A stretch of DNA of 64,000 nucleotides from Amphibacillus marinus. Its GTDB lineage: Bacteria; Bacillota; Bacilli; Bacillales; Amphibacillaceae. Each line of letters begins with the position of its first letter. The stretch's first letter is position 1. This document shows, one piece after another, positions 39,507-48,284 of this stretch. The translations under genes were made by a program, and so were the position numbers. A model generated the notes under the pieces. The model was not told the DNA's origin. It worked only from the letters and a program-made list of their open reading frames with translations, and did not search any database. The stretch lies in contig NZ_FODJ01000008.1 in the NCBI RefSeq assembly GCF_900110345.1, forward strand, positions 1-64,000. The letters are read 5' to 3'.

Positions 39507-40255
39507 GCTTTCACCACCAATATTTCAGTTTTTTGTTGATAGTTCTTTAATGTATTTTCATCAATATGATCAATAATAAGTGTTGCTTGACTTAGATCAG
39601 CTATCTTGGCAAAGCTTCTTTGCTGAAGTTTGGAATGATCGGCGATAACATAGCATTGTTTCCCTAAGCTAAGAGCAGTTTGCTTGACAGCCGCTTCTTC
39701 TGGATCTGGGGTTGAATAGCCACTTTGCTCATCAATGCCATTAGTCCCAATAAGAACGTAGTCAAAATAATAATCATTTAGTGCTGCTAACGCTTTTGTT
39801 CCTACTATAGCTTTTGTGGTAAACTTGACAGATCCCCCAAGTAAATAGGAGTCGATATTAAATTGTTGCAAAGCGTCTAAATGGGTAATCCCGTTTGTCA
39901 CAACTGTCACACTTTTATTAGCTAAATAAGGGATGATTTCGAATGCTGTCGTGCCTGCATCTAAATAGAGACAAGCCTGCTCAGTAATGAGAGATGCTGT
40001 GTACTTGGCGATTCTTTGTTTAGCTTCAATATTATATATGGACTTCTCTAGAAAGCTGAGCTCTTGCTGAGCAGAGTGCTTACTTGATGCCCCTCCGTGT
40101 ACGCGTTTTAGTCTATTTAATGCCTCTAACTCACTCAAATCTCGTCGTATGGTAGACTCAGATGCTGAAGTCACTTGTACCAGTTCCTTAATTGTAACAA
40201 GGTTCTTCTGACTTAATAGATCGAGAATTAAACGATGACGTTTAGCTGTTAACAT
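39503..40255 (-). CDS. fruR: DeoR-family transcriptional regulator of fructose genes
   Basis: N-terminal DeoR helix-turn-helix (residues 1-57, with VTSASESTIRRDLSELEAL) and a C-terminal sugar-phosphate-sensing domain with DAGTTAFEIIPYLA and VVTNGITH. Length 250 aa. TGGAGGTAACT precedes the ATG. It overlaps fruK by four bases and is probably autoregulated. Phased ATCA repeats upstream are a candidate operator. Confidence 0.87.
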   Translation of the reverse strand: MLTAKRHRLILDLLSQKNLVTIKELVQVTSASESTIRRDLSELEALNRLKRVHGGASSKHSAQQELSFLEKSIYNIEAKQRIAKYTASLITEQACLYLDAGTTAFEIIPYLANKSVTVVTNGITHLDALQQFNIDSYLLGGSVKFTTKAIVGTKALAALNDYYFDYVLIGTNGIDEQSGYSTPDPEEAAVKQTALSLGKQCYVIADHSKLQQRSFAKIADLSQATLIIDHIDENTLKNYQQKTEILVVKA

Positions 40256-40330
40256 AGTTACCTCCAGGCAAATAATTATTCAGTTTAATCAAAAAGAAAA
40301 ACGCTTAAAATAAGCTTCTTTTCTATCATA

Positions 40331-40376
40331 ATCAAATTCAATCAGGTTTTCAATCAAAAACAGTCAAAAACGATCA
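40331..40376 (-). promoter_or_regulatory. Candidate FruR operator: phased direct repeats
   Basis: ATCA at 40331, 40341, 40353 and 40373, with GTCA at 40363, gives five copies spaced 10-12 bases, mostly followed by A runs. Repeats in helical phase upstream of a DeoR-type regulator suggest a multimeric operator. No footprint knowledge is claimed. Confidence 0.5.
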
Positions 40377-40517
40377 TTTTTTTGTTCTTATTTTTTTATT
40401 CTTAGTGAATTAGCTTGAGTCTAACCTATTTTTATGCTAAATTAATACTAGTGAATTTTAATAAGTTATCGATCTTTATTTTAAAGGTATAAAGCTCTTT
40501 AGGAGGTGGACGCAACT

Positions 40518-40748
40518 ATGCAAGCTGTTGCGCTAACATTATTAATTATTACATCAATAGCTTTAATTGTACTGGTAGCGATGCAATCAAGTAAAAGTGA
40601 AGGACTTTCTGGTGCTATTTCTGGTGGTGCTGAGCAACTATTCGGTAAGAAAAAAGCTAGAGGTATTGATGCTGTATTACAACGCTTAACAATTGTTATG
40701 TCTGTTATATTTTTTGTTTTAACCTTTGCGTTAGGTTACATTATTTAA
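40518..40748 (+). CDS. secG: Preprotein translocase subunit SecG
   Basis: Auxiliary subunit of SecYEG. It is 76 aa with two membrane helices and the conserved loop [27 protein letters not shown]. The ATG at 40518 follows AGGAGGTGG by about ten bases; the in-frame GTG lies inside that site. The order secG-est-rnr-smpB-ssrA is a common Bacillaceae arrangement, here with two extra genes between rnr and smpB. Confidence 0.95.
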   Translation: MQAVALTLLIITSIALIVLVAMQSSKSEGLSGAISGGAEQLFGKKKARGIDAVLQRLTIVMSVIFFVLTFALGYII

Positions 40749-40757
40749 TGACGATCA

Positions 40758-40794
40758 CGCCAACCCTCTCTTGACAATAGAGAGGGTTTTTTTT
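40758..40794 (+). terminator. Terminator after secG
   Basis: ACCCTCTC pairs with GAGAGGGT, followed by TTTTTTT. Confidence 0.9.
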
Positions 40795-40900
40795 CGATCT
40801 GATGAACAATAAGTGTGCATGGTAGGATTCAATTTGATAAGATTAAGCCACTATAAGAGATAGATTTTTAATATGCCGAGTGAGAAGGGACAAACTAACG

Positions 40901-41644
40901 ATGAAAATACAAGAACCTAAACCATTTATGTTTAAAGAAGGGAAGCGAGCGGTACTATTATTACATGGCTTTACAGGCCATAGCGCTGACGTCCGCATGC
41001 TCGGTCGATTTTTACAAAAGAAGGGGTACACCTCTTCTGGACCAATTTATCGCGGCCATGGAAAAGCGCCAGAAGATTTATTAGTAGGGGGGGCAGCCAC
41101 ATGGTGGGAAGACGTCCAAACCGCCTATCAAAGCTTAAAAGAGCAGGGTTATCAGAAGATTGCTGTTGTAGGTTTATCATTGGGTGGTGTCTTAGGTCTA
41201 AAGCTTGCATACTCAGAATCAGTAGTGGGAGTTGCCCCAATGTGTTCACCAATGTTTTTTGATAATCAAGCGCAACTTAGTGCTGGATTTCGCTATTACT
41301 CACGTCAATATAAGAAGTTTGAAGGCAAGAATGAAGAGCAAGTTGAGAAAGAAGTAGACCAACTTATTAAGGATGCTGAACCATTATTTGAGGACTTAGC
41401 AGGCTTAATTAAAGAAGTCAATCAACATATTGACCATATTTACACACCTACACTTGTTATTCAAGCTAAGGATGATGAAATGATTAATCCGAAAAGTGCC
41501 AGCTATATTTTTGATACAGTAGAAAGTGAGCACAAGAGCCTTAAGTGGTTTGAACAAGCTGGTCACGCAATTACCCTGGGGCCGAAGAAAGAGGCTGTTC
41601 ATGAGGAAATCTATCAGTTTTTAGAATCGTTAGATTGGGAATAA
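40901..41644 (+). CDS. est: Carboxylesterase, Est30/YvaK type
   Basis: Alpha/beta-hydrolase cleaving short acyl esters. The nucleophile Ser is in GLSLGG, the oxyanion region in HGFTGHSADVRML, and the catalytic His in EQAGHAITLG. From the ATG at 40901 the protein is 247 aa, the length of Geobacillus Est30. An in-frame GTG seven codons earlier overlaps the purine-rich ribosome site (GTGAGAAGGGA). It sits between secG and rnr as in Bacillus. Confidence 0.9.
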   Translation: MKIQEPKPFMFKEGKRAVLLLHGFTGHSADVRMLGRFLQKKGYTSSGPIYRGHGKAPEDLLVGGAATWWEDVQTAYQSLKEQGYQKIAVVGLSLGGVLGLKLAYSESVVGVAPMCSPMFFDNQAQLSAGFRYYSRQYKKFEGKNEEQVEKEVDQLIKDAEPLFEDLAGLIKEVNQHIDHIYTPTLVIQAKDDEMINPKSASYIFDTVESEHKSLKWFEQAGHAITLGPKKEAVHEEIYQFLESLDWE

Positions 41645-41681
41645 TACTTATAAACGTATATAAAAGAAAGGAGCTGAGCGC

Positions 41682-43973
41682 TTGAATCAATTAAAAGAGA
41701 AAATAATGAACTTTTTTTCTGAAAAAGCCGAAAAACCGTTAAAGGTTGATGACATCCAAACTGGCTTAGCGTTAGATCCAGCTGACCCAGAGATATTTAA
41801 GGAGCTCGTTAAAGCATTAAATATACTAGAGCAAGAAGGAGATTTATTATTAACACGAAAAAATCGGTACGTTCTACCAAACAGAATTGGCCTAATTAAA
41901 GGGCGAATTCAGATGCACAAAAAAGGTTTTGCCTTCCTTTTACCAGATGACGAAGCACAAAAAGATATCTATATTAATCCAAGTGATTTAAAGGGAGCAA
42001 TGAACAAAGATTATGTTCTTGTTCGCATTACAACTGAACAAGTGGGAGATCGGCGCTTGGAGGGTGAGGTAGAGCGGATTATTGAGCGGCTTTCAACACG
42101 TGTAATTGGCACTTATGAAGATAAAGGGAGCTTTGGCTTTGTTATCGCTGATGATAAACGCATTCCAAATGATATCTTTATAAAGAAGGCCGATACGAAG
42201 GGAGCAGTTACTGGACATAAAGTTATTGTTAATTTGACAAAATTTCCTGAAGGCACAATGGCTGCTGAGGGTGAGATTACTGAAATTCTAGGACATAAGA
42301 ATGATCCTGGGATGGATATTATTTCAATTATTCATAAACACGATATTACAATTGATTTTCCAGAAGCGGTGCTTGAACAAGCTGAACAGACACCAGAGCA
42401 AATTGATCCTACTGAATTAGACCAACGCCGTGATTTGCGAAATAAGCAAATTGTAACGATTGATGGTGCTGACGCAAAGGATCTCGATGATGCTGTTACA
42501 GTTGAAAAATTGACGAATGGTAATTATAAGCTAGGCGTATACATTGCCGATGTTTCCTATTATGTTGAGTCAGGGTCACCGATTGACCAGGAAGCAGCAG
42601 AGCGTGGGACAAGCGTTTATTTAGTAGACCGTGTTATTCCGATGATTCCACACCGCTTATCAAACGGCATTTGTTCACTAAATCCTAACGTTGATCGCTT
42701 AACGATGGGTTGTGAAATGGAGATAAACGTAGCAGGCGAAATTGTTAATCATGAGATTTTTCAAAGTGTTATTAACACGACTGCAAGAATGACCTATCAA
42801 GAGGTTAATCAAATCCTTGTTGATGATGATGAAATGGTTAAATCAAAGTATCAGCAGCTTGTGCCATTATTTAAAGAAATGGAGCAACTAGCGCAAGTAT
42901 TAAGGGCTAAACGCTTTCAAAGAGGTGCCATTGATTTTGACTTTAAAGAGGCAAAAGTTTTAGTCGATGAGACTGGCCATGCTAACGATGTTGTACTAAG
43001 AGAGCGATCAGTCGCTGAGAAGTTAATTGAAGAATTTATGCTTGCAGCTAATGAAACAATTGCTGAACATTTTCATTGGCTCGATGTCCCATTTATTCAC
43101 CGTATTCATGAAGACCCAGACGAAGAAAAACTACAAAAGTTTTTTGAATTTGTTGGGCAATTTGGTTATCACGTAAAAGGGACTGCTAATGATATCCACC
43201 CGCAAGCTTTACAAAAGCTACTTGAGCAAGTTAAGGGCGAGCAAGAGGAGATGGTCATTTCTAAACTCATGCTACGATCGATGAAACAGGCTAAGTATGA
43301 TCCAGATAGCGTTGGTCACTTTGGTTTAGCAACGCAGTTTTACACTCATTTTACTTCACCAATAAGACGCTATCCAGATTTAATTGTTCACCGTTTAATT
43401 AGAACCTATTTAATTGATGGTAAAGTTGATCAATCAACACAAAGCTATTGGAAGAGTAAGCTGCCTGAAATAGCTAAGCACACATCAGAACGAGAGCGAG
43501 TGGCAGTAGATGCTGAGCGAGAAACGGACGATTTAAAGAAAGCGGAATATATGCAAGGTAAGATTGGTGAGGAATTTGATGGCGTCATTAGCTCAGTGAC
43601 GGGATTTGGGCTGTTTGTCGAATTGGAAAATACTGTTGAAGGACTTGTGCATGTCAGTGATTTAACCGATGATTATTATGCATTTGATGAAAAAACATTT
43701 GCAATGATTGGCGAACGAACTGGAAATGTATTTAGAATTGGTGATACTGTTACAATTAGAGTTGCAGCTGTTAATTTGGAAGAGCATGCGGTAGATTTTG
43801 AAATCGTGGGCATGAAAAAGCAAGCCCGTCGACGTCAATCAACGCCTTCTGTAACGCCAACTACAAGAAAGAATGATAAAAAAGACAAAAAGACCAAGAA
43901 AGGAAGCCGGAAGAAAGGTAAACGAAAAGGTAAATTGATACCACCAAAAGCAGTGAAGAAAAAGCGGAAATAG
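41682..43973 (+). CDS. rnr: Ribonuclease R
   Basis: Processive 3'-5' exoribonuclease that degrades structured RNA and partners tmRNA in clearing non-stop mRNA. Order: winged helix (1-65), two cold-shock domains (about 70-230), RNB catalytic domain (about 250-580, with [12 protein letters not shown]), S1 domain (about 635-715) and a Lys/Arg-rich tail. The start is TTG at 41682, eight bases after AAAGGAG. Length 763 aa. smpB and ssrA lie 1.8 kb downstream. Confidence 0.96.
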   Translation: MNQLKEKIMNFFSEKAEKPLKVDDIQTGLALDPADPEIFKELVKALNILEQEGDLLLTRKNRYVLPNRIGLIKGRIQMHKKGFAFLLPDDEAQKDIYINPSDLKGAMNKDYVLVRITTEQVGDRRLEGEVERIIERLSTRVIGTYEDKGSFGFVIADDKRIPNDIFIKKADTKGAVTGHKVIVNLTKFPEGTMAAEGEITEILGHKNDPGMDIISIIHKHDITIDFPEAVLEQAEQTPEQIDPTELDQRRDLRNKQIVTIDGADAKDLDDAVTVEKLTNGNYKLGVYIADVSYYVESGSPIDQEAAERGTSVYLVDRVIPMIPHRLSNGICSLNPNVDRLTMGCEMEINVAGEIVNHEIFQSVINTTARMTYQEVNQILVDDDEMVKSKYQQLVPLFKEMEQLAQVLRAKRFQRGAIDFDFKEAKVLVDETGHANDVVLRERSVAEKLIEEFMLAANETIAEHFHWLDVPFIHRIHEDPDEEKLQKFFEFVGQFGYHVKGTANDIHPQALQKLLEQVKGEQEEMVISKLMLRSMKQAKYDPDSVGHFGLATQFYTHFTSPIRRYPDLIVHRLIRTYLIDGKVDQSTQSYWKSKLPEIAKHTSERERVAVDAERETDDLKKAEYMQGKIGEEFDGVISSVTGFGLFVELENTVEGLVHVSDLTDDYYAFDEKTFAMIGERTGNVFRIGDTVTIRVAAVNLEEHAVDFEIVGMKKQARRRQSTPSVTPTTRKNDKKDKKTKKGSRKKGKRKGKLIPPKAVKKKRK

Positions 43974-44017
43974 TCAGATACTAAGAGATAGGCCACAATT
44001 AAATAGTAAAAATTAAA

Positions 44018-44096
44018 ATCCGAACATTAAGAAGGAAACGCAAGGTAAATGACATAATGCGTTCTGATTATAATGTTCGGACTTTTCTTACCTGAA
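44018..44096 (+). terminator. Long hairpin after rnr
   Basis: TCCGAACATTA pairs with TAATGTTCGGA (44080-44090 region) across a loop of about 50 bases; a short T stretch follows. It probably terminates the secG-est-rnr unit. Confidence 0.6.
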
Positions 44097-44207
44097 CGAC
44101 AGCGTGTTTGTTTTTATTGATATCAGATCGTACGTTCGCTTTTTTGTTGACCAACTATTAATAATTTGATAAAATTATGCTATTAAAAAGCAAAGGTGTG
44201 AGGGAAG

Positions 44208-44750
44208 ATGACAGTTGAAATTGTTCAGGTCCTGCGCGAGCAGTTTCCTAGAGTACGGTTAATCGGGAAATGCTACACAAACGAGGATCGCGATCGGCAT
44301 GGTGGCTACTCTGAGAAATGGGAAGAGTGGTTTGCATTGGATTGGTTTGATCAACTTGAGGAGCTTAACCCCTTGTCTGAAATTGAGAGCGGTTACTTTG
44401 GTTTAATGGGATGTAGTGAAGATTTTAATACTTTTCAATACTGGATAGGCATGATGTTTGCAGAAGGTACGCCAGCACCAAAGGGCTACCAGTATGTTGA
44501 TCTTCCTGAGAGTGATGTAGGGGTTTGCTGGGTTAAAGGAAAAGAGGAAACAGGGGAGATTTATGGAGAGCGACCTCATAATCTTGCTATTGAACAATTA
44601 AAGCAACACGGAATGGATCAGCTTTGTGATGATTTTAGCGGTGCTGATGAAAAATGGTGGTGGTTTTTTGAACGCTATAATACGCCGCGATTTACCAATA
44701 AACAAGAAGACGGAACGGTCATATTAGATTATGGTGTCTTTATAAAATAG
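44208..44750 (+). CDS. Putative effector-binding protein (GyrI/AraC-effector-like domain)
   Basis: A 180-residue soluble protein. The pattern FQYWIGMMF, then a Pro-rich turn (EGTPAPKGYQYVDLPES), VCWVKGKE and the ending ERYNTPRFTNKQEDGTVILDYGVFIK resembles stand-alone GyrI-like ligand-binding domains. It is unusually rich in Trp, and no helix-turn-helix is present. It lies in its own transcription unit between rnr and a convergent acetyltransferase gene. The family call is tentative. Confidence 0.5.
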   Translation: MTVEIVQVLREQFPRVRLIGKCYTNEDRDRHGGYSEKWEEWFALDWFDQLEELNPLSEIESGYFGLMGCSEDFNTFQYWIGMMFAEGTPAPKGYQYVDLPESDVGVCWVKGKEETGEIYGERPHNLAIEQLKQHGMDQLCDDFSGADEKWWWFFERYNTPRFTNKQEDGTVILDYGVFIK

Positions 44751-44752
44751 AG

Positions 44753-44788
44753 AATAGAGGTGGTCTACCTTTCGTAGCCGCCTCTATG
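44753..44788. terminator. Hairpin between two convergent genes
   Basis: AGAGGTGG and CCGCCTCT form the stem (one G-T pair). T runs are poor on both strands, so termination is plausible but weak. Confidence 0.55.
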
Positions 44789-44790
44789 CC

Positions 44791-45651
44791 TCAGTTTTTA
44801 ATCATGTTATTTAAAGAATAGCCATATAAAATCCAGCCATCCAGTAAATCAAACGCATGCTGATTAGGAATTTCTTTAAAGCCATTAATAGTAAAATCAA
44901 ACCACGGTGTTTGTTGTTCATGTTCTTCTCTCAAATAAAGATCAATTGTTTCAAAAAGTCCGGCTTGCGTAAAATGGTCATCCCAAAAGTAGTGAATATG
45001 CGCATAGCTTTCACCTTTAAAGTCATTAGAAATAAATAACCACCGATTATTAGCGGTGTTGCTGAATACCCGTGTCGCACCTAATTTATGATCCGAAATT
45101 AGGCTGTGGCTATAAGGAAATGGATAATAGCATTCATAGTGATAAATATCAAGAGCGTCATTTGCGAGATTAGCTAAAATATCTCTTTTAACCGGTAAAG
45201 CAGTAATTTCATCCCATGGTTGCCCTGGTCTATTACCTGCTGCTGTTCGATTTATTAGTGGTAAACTATAGTAGCTTTTTACGGGTGAAAAAGCTAGCTT
45301 GTTTAAAACACGCTGGGCTGCCTTGTTAGCCATGTTTGTGTAGCCACCTAACCACTTAACAGTTGGTATGCCACTCAGCTCTTCAATTATCTGCTTTAGG
45401 AGTAATGTTGCGTACCCCCGACCCTGAAAACGAAGATCACTTCTTAACCTACCGAGCATGGCATTGCCACCAGGAAAGATTGTATAACCCGCTACTGTAA
45501 TGAGTTGATTATTAATAAACATACCATAAAGCGCATTTTCTGGTGGGGTAACAAGACGCTTATAAACAGCAATGATATAGTCATCTGCAATCCCAGTTTG
45601 CATGGCTTGATATTTAGGTAGATCTTGTTCTGTTAATTGCCTTATCTCCAT
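44791..45651 (-). CDS. GNAT-family N-acetyltransferase
   Basis: The N-terminal 145 residues form an acetyl-CoA-binding GNAT domain: the start MEIRQLTEQDLPKYQ, the pyrophosphate loop FQGRGYATLLLKQI and AAQRVLNKLAFSPVKSYYSL. The C-terminal half (about 150-286) is a second domain rich in aromatic residues that I do not recognise. Substrate unknown. Confidence 0.72.
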   Translation of the reverse strand: MEIRQLTEQDLPKYQAMQTGIADDYIIAVYKRLVTPPENALYGMFINNQLITVAGYTIFPGGNAMLGRLRSDLRFQGRGYATLLLKQIIEELSGIPTVKWLGGYTNMANKAAQRVLNKLAFSPVKSYYSLPLINRTAAGNRPGQPWDEITALPVKRDILANLANDALDIYHYECYYPFPYSHSLISDHKLGATRVFSNTANNRWLFISNDFKGESYAHIHYFWDDHFTQAGLFETIDLYLREEHEQQTPWFDFTINGFKEIPNQHAFDLLDGWILYGYSLNNMIKN

Positions 45652-45803
45652 TTTTGGTAAACTCCTTTAAGCTATCTTATTCCGATCATATCATCGCATA
45701 TTAGCTTTGGATTTGTCCAATAAATTAGCATGTTTAAGATTGTTTTCGTTTGTTCAACCTGTTAAAATAAAGTGTGCGCTTGCACGTGTCAGGAGGAGTA
45801 TAG

Positions 45804-46265
45804 ATGCCTAAAGGTACTGGGAAGGTCATTGCTCAGAATAAAAAAGCAAATCATGACTATTTTATAGAAGAAACTATTGAAGCTGGTCTTGTTTTACAAG
45901 GTACAGAAATTAAAGCGATTCGAGCTGGTCGAATAAATATGAAGGATAGCTTTGCACGTGTCGAGCGAGGCGAGGTTTTTTTACACAATCTGCATATTTC
46001 ACCATATGAGCAAGGGAACCGCTATAATCACGAACCAACGCGGACGCGAAAGCTCCTATTGCATCGAAAGCAAATTAGTAAGTTAATTGGCGAGACACAA
46101 CAAGCAGGCTATTCACTTGTCCCAATTAAAGTTTATCTTAAGAATGGCTTTGCAAAGGTATTAATTGGATTGGGTAAAGGGAAGAAAAAATACGATAAGC
46201 GAGAGGATTTAAAGCAAAAGCAGGCAAAAAGAGATATGGATCGCGCTGTTAAAGATCGTTATTGA
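45804..46265 (+). CDS. smpB: SsrA-binding protein SmpB
   Basis: Binds tmRNA and brings it to stalled ribosomes. Beta-barrel signature [18 protein letters not shown], the [16 protein letters not shown] segment, and the basic C-terminal tail ([17 protein letters not shown]) that enters the decoding centre. Length 153 aa. AGGAGG precedes the ATG. ssrA follows directly. Confidence 0.97.
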   Translation: MPKGTGKVIAQNKKANHDYFIEETIEAGLVLQGTEIKAIRAGRINMKDSFARVERGEVFLHNLHISPYEQGNRYNHEPTRTRKLLLHRKQISKLIGETQQAGYSLVPIKVYLKNGFAKVLIGLGKGKKKYDKREDLKQKQAKRDMDRAVKDRY

Positions 46266-46269
46266 TAAC

Positions 46270-46297
46270 TTGAAAAAAATTTAAATTTTGTTATAAT
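46270..46297 (+). promoter_or_regulatory. Promoter of ssrA
   Basis: TTGAAA at 46270-46275, a 16-base spacer and TATAAT at 46292-46297. It lies just after smpB, so tmRNA can be made independently. Confidence 0.7.
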
Positions 46298-46365
46298 AAT
46301 GGTGTAAGACAAAACTAAATAGAATTGCTTAATTTAATTCTGCTTCGTTTTGTTCCTGTTTTTAT

Positions 46366-46725
46366 GGGGACGTTACGGATTCGACAGGGGTAGATTGAGC
46401 TCAAGTTGCGTGTCGAGGTTACGACTCGTTAATCGTTACCCGCCAATAATAACTGGCAAACAAAACAATTTCTCTTTAGCAGCTGCGTAAGTAGCCTAAA
46501 GGATCCTTCCTAGCATCGCCCGTGTGCCAGGTTAGGGTCTCAACTTTAGCGGGATACGCTAGTCACCCACCGTCTGGGGTGACTAGAAGAGCACAATCAG
46601 ACTAGCTACTAGGACGCCTGTTGATTGGCTGAATAGCTAGCGAATTGTGAATAAATCAACTACACATGTAGAAGCTTGAGTGCCAATATCTCTGGACGTG
46701 GGTTCAACTCCCACCGTCTCCACCA
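46366..46725 (+). ncRNA. ssrA: Transfer-messenger RNA
   Basis: Mature tmRNA of 360 nt. The 5' end GGGGACGTTACGGATTCGAC pairs with the 3' end, which carries the T arm GGGTTCAACTCCCACC and an encoded CCA. The tag frame reads GKQNNFSLAAA then TAA (Ala is added first by the charged tmRNA). This is compatible with the AGK...ALAA Firmicutes tags. Confidence 0.97.
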
Positions 46726-46752
46726 ATACATACCGGTGGAACCCGCTTATTC

Positions 46753-46792
46753 AGCCCAAGATCCTTGCCAGCTAAGGATTTTGGGCTTTTTG
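46753..46792 (+). terminator. Terminator of ssrA
   Basis: AGCCCAAGATCCTT pairs with AAGGATTTTGGGCT (G-T pairs) and is followed by TTTTTG. Confidence 0.9.
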
Positions 46793-46877
46793 ATTTTGTG
46801 TGTTAAGCAGAGCCACTAACACAACGGTGCAAAGTCAGATTCTTTTAGTGATAAAATACAGGGGTATGTTAATAAAT

Positions 46878-46984
46878 GGTTGTATATCAAATAGCATTGG
46901 TAAGCTAATTTCCCAAGATTAGGCGGCTCTTTTTTGCTGGAGCAATAAAAAATTTGCTTAACCAACGCTACTTGATGAAGAACC
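46878..46984. repeat. MITE-like interspersed repeat, copy C (minimal, 107 bp)
   Basis: The arms are imperfect inverted repeats: left GGTTGTATATCAAATAGCATTGG, right (inverted) GGTTCTTCATCAAGTAGCGTTGG. Only CGGCTCTTTTTTGCTGGAGC lies between them. This copy lacks the CCGCAGGAG core and shows that the ends alone define the family. It lies about 85 bases after the ssrA terminator. Confidence 0.75.
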
Positions 46985-47033
46985 TAATAAATGACACCAG
47001 CAAGAAACAGAAGTGGCTAGGAGTTGTTAGACA

Positions 47034-47276
47034 TTGAAAAACTTTTCAATCTGTTTATATTTATTTTTGGTTCTTTATACGGTTAATATTCTAGAAATAG
47101 AAAAGGGATGGAAATATTTAGTTAATGTTGGACCTCTCTGTCTTATAGGCAGCCTATTAATTGATTATTTATTCGAAAAATGAAGCTTAATTGACGATAA
47201 GATAACCCTTGCATATATTAAGCAATTAAGTATCGGGCAGCTTATTGATATAGAAATTAACCAGGAGTGGTTTTAA
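47034..47276 (+). pseudogene. Small membrane protein ORF with in-frame stop, possible remnant
   Basis: From TTG at 47034 (TAGGAG ten bases upstream) a 49-codon frame encodes two hydrophobic segments and ends at TGA 47181-47183. The same frame continues open for 30 more codons to TAA at 47274. This is either a real 49-residue protein or a longer gene broken by the TGA. Not recognised. A terminator at 47354-47400 could serve it. Confidence 0.35.
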
Positions 47277-47353
47277 GCGCAACCTACTCTTGTCAATACG
47301 ATGAAATAGTTGTGACAACAGTTACTCGATGATAAACCAATTGTTTTAAAAGA

Positions 47354-47400
47354 ACCAGCTTTAGAATGAAACCGTTATTATTCGAAAGCTGGTTTTTAGT
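47354..47400 (+). terminator. Terminator-like hairpin
   Basis: AACCAGCTTT pairs with AAAGCTGGTT and is followed by TTTAG. It lies upstream of the end of the convergent tetR gene. Confidence 0.65.
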
Positions 47401-47533
47401 TTGTCAATTTATCGGGTGTTAACTGCTGGTGAAATATAGATTCGTGCAGAGACCGCTCTCTGATTATATCCGTGAAGCTCACTTTGAATGAGGAATATAG
47501 ACAACGGTCACTAATTGATAATGTACTTTGAAA

Positions 47534-48151
47534 TTAATCCAGTTTAGTCAATAGTAGCTTTAATACCGACTGATATACATTTGGTAACGCTTGCTGAGGG
47601 TCAATTAAAGACAGAAGATCAATGCCGTTATTAAAGGAAAGCAGAGCTAGTGCTGTCTGTTCTATTGTCATAGGAAGTGCTTCATTAGAATGATTTAAAC
47701 GATTGACAAGCGCTGTTTCAATGTTTTTTTGAGCCGTTCTAATTTTGTTGACAAGTTGCAACTTAATGTCCTGATGTCGCATGGCATGAATAAAGAATTC
47801 AACTGTTAAAATCGCCCAGTCGCGATTTTTTTCTAATTCAGAAAAATAATTCTTTGACAACTCATCAATTACAAAAGCGACTGGCTTACCTGATGCCATT
47901 AATGATTCGAACGTATGTTCAGTTTTTGCTAAGTGCGCGTGTAATAGATCAAGATAAAGTGCTTCTTTACTCGAAAAGTGGGTATAAACAGCTCCTTTTG
48001 TGTATCCTGCTTGTTCGGCAATACGATCGATACTTGTCCCATGAAAGCCTTGTTGGGCAAATTCAATTCCTGCTGCGGTAAGCAAATCTTGCCTTGTCTG
48101 CGCTTTTGCTTCCATTCGACTTAAACGTTGTTTTTTCTGGTTATTGGTCAT
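47534..48151 (-). CDS. TetR-family transcriptional repressor
   Basis: N-terminal TetR helix-turn-helix (about residues 15-62: LLTAAGIEFAQQGFHGTSIDRIAEQAGYTKGAVYTHF split over the three helices) and a C-terminal ligand-binding domain. Length 205 aa. Divergent from an ABC exporter pair, with two matching half-sites in the 133-bp gap, so it probably represses the exporter. TGGAGGGAT precedes the ATG. Confidence 0.88.
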   Translation of the reverse strand: MTNNQKKQRLSRMEAKAQTRQDLLTAAGIEFAQQGFHGTSIDRIAEQAGYTKGAVYTHFSSKEALYLDLLHAHLAKTEHTFESLMASGKPVAFVIDELSKNYFSELEKNRDWAILTVEFFIHAMRHQDIKLQLVNKIRTAQKNIETALVNRLNHSNEALPMTIEQTALALLSFNNGIDLLSLIDPQQALPNVYQSVLKLLLTKLD

Positions 48152-48182
48152 TAAGATCCCTCCAAGTTGTAACGATAACCTA

Positions 48183-48237
48183 TTGACATACCGAATAGAA
48201 TCTATATACTTATAAGTATGTGATACTAATCGGTATG
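48183..48237 (+). promoter_or_regulatory. Promoter and TetR-type operator of the ABC exporter
   Basis: TTGACA at 48183-48188, a 16-base spacer and TATACT at 48205-48210. CATACCGAATAG (48187-48198) and CTAATCGGTATG (48226-48237) form an 11-of-12 inverted repeat overlapping and flanking the promoter. Between them lies the perfect palindrome ATACTTATAAGTAT (48206-48219). Confidence 0.65.
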
Positions 48238-48284
48238 TGAATGTGTATAAGTATACTAAAGTTTATTAAGGAGGTAAAGGGACG

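Noticed and set aside
46726-47533. Integrated element at the 3' end of ssrA
   Set aside because: tmRNA 3' ends are common attachment sites, but no integrase, no repeated ssrA tail and no cargo genes are present; the gap holds a repeat and a small ORF only.
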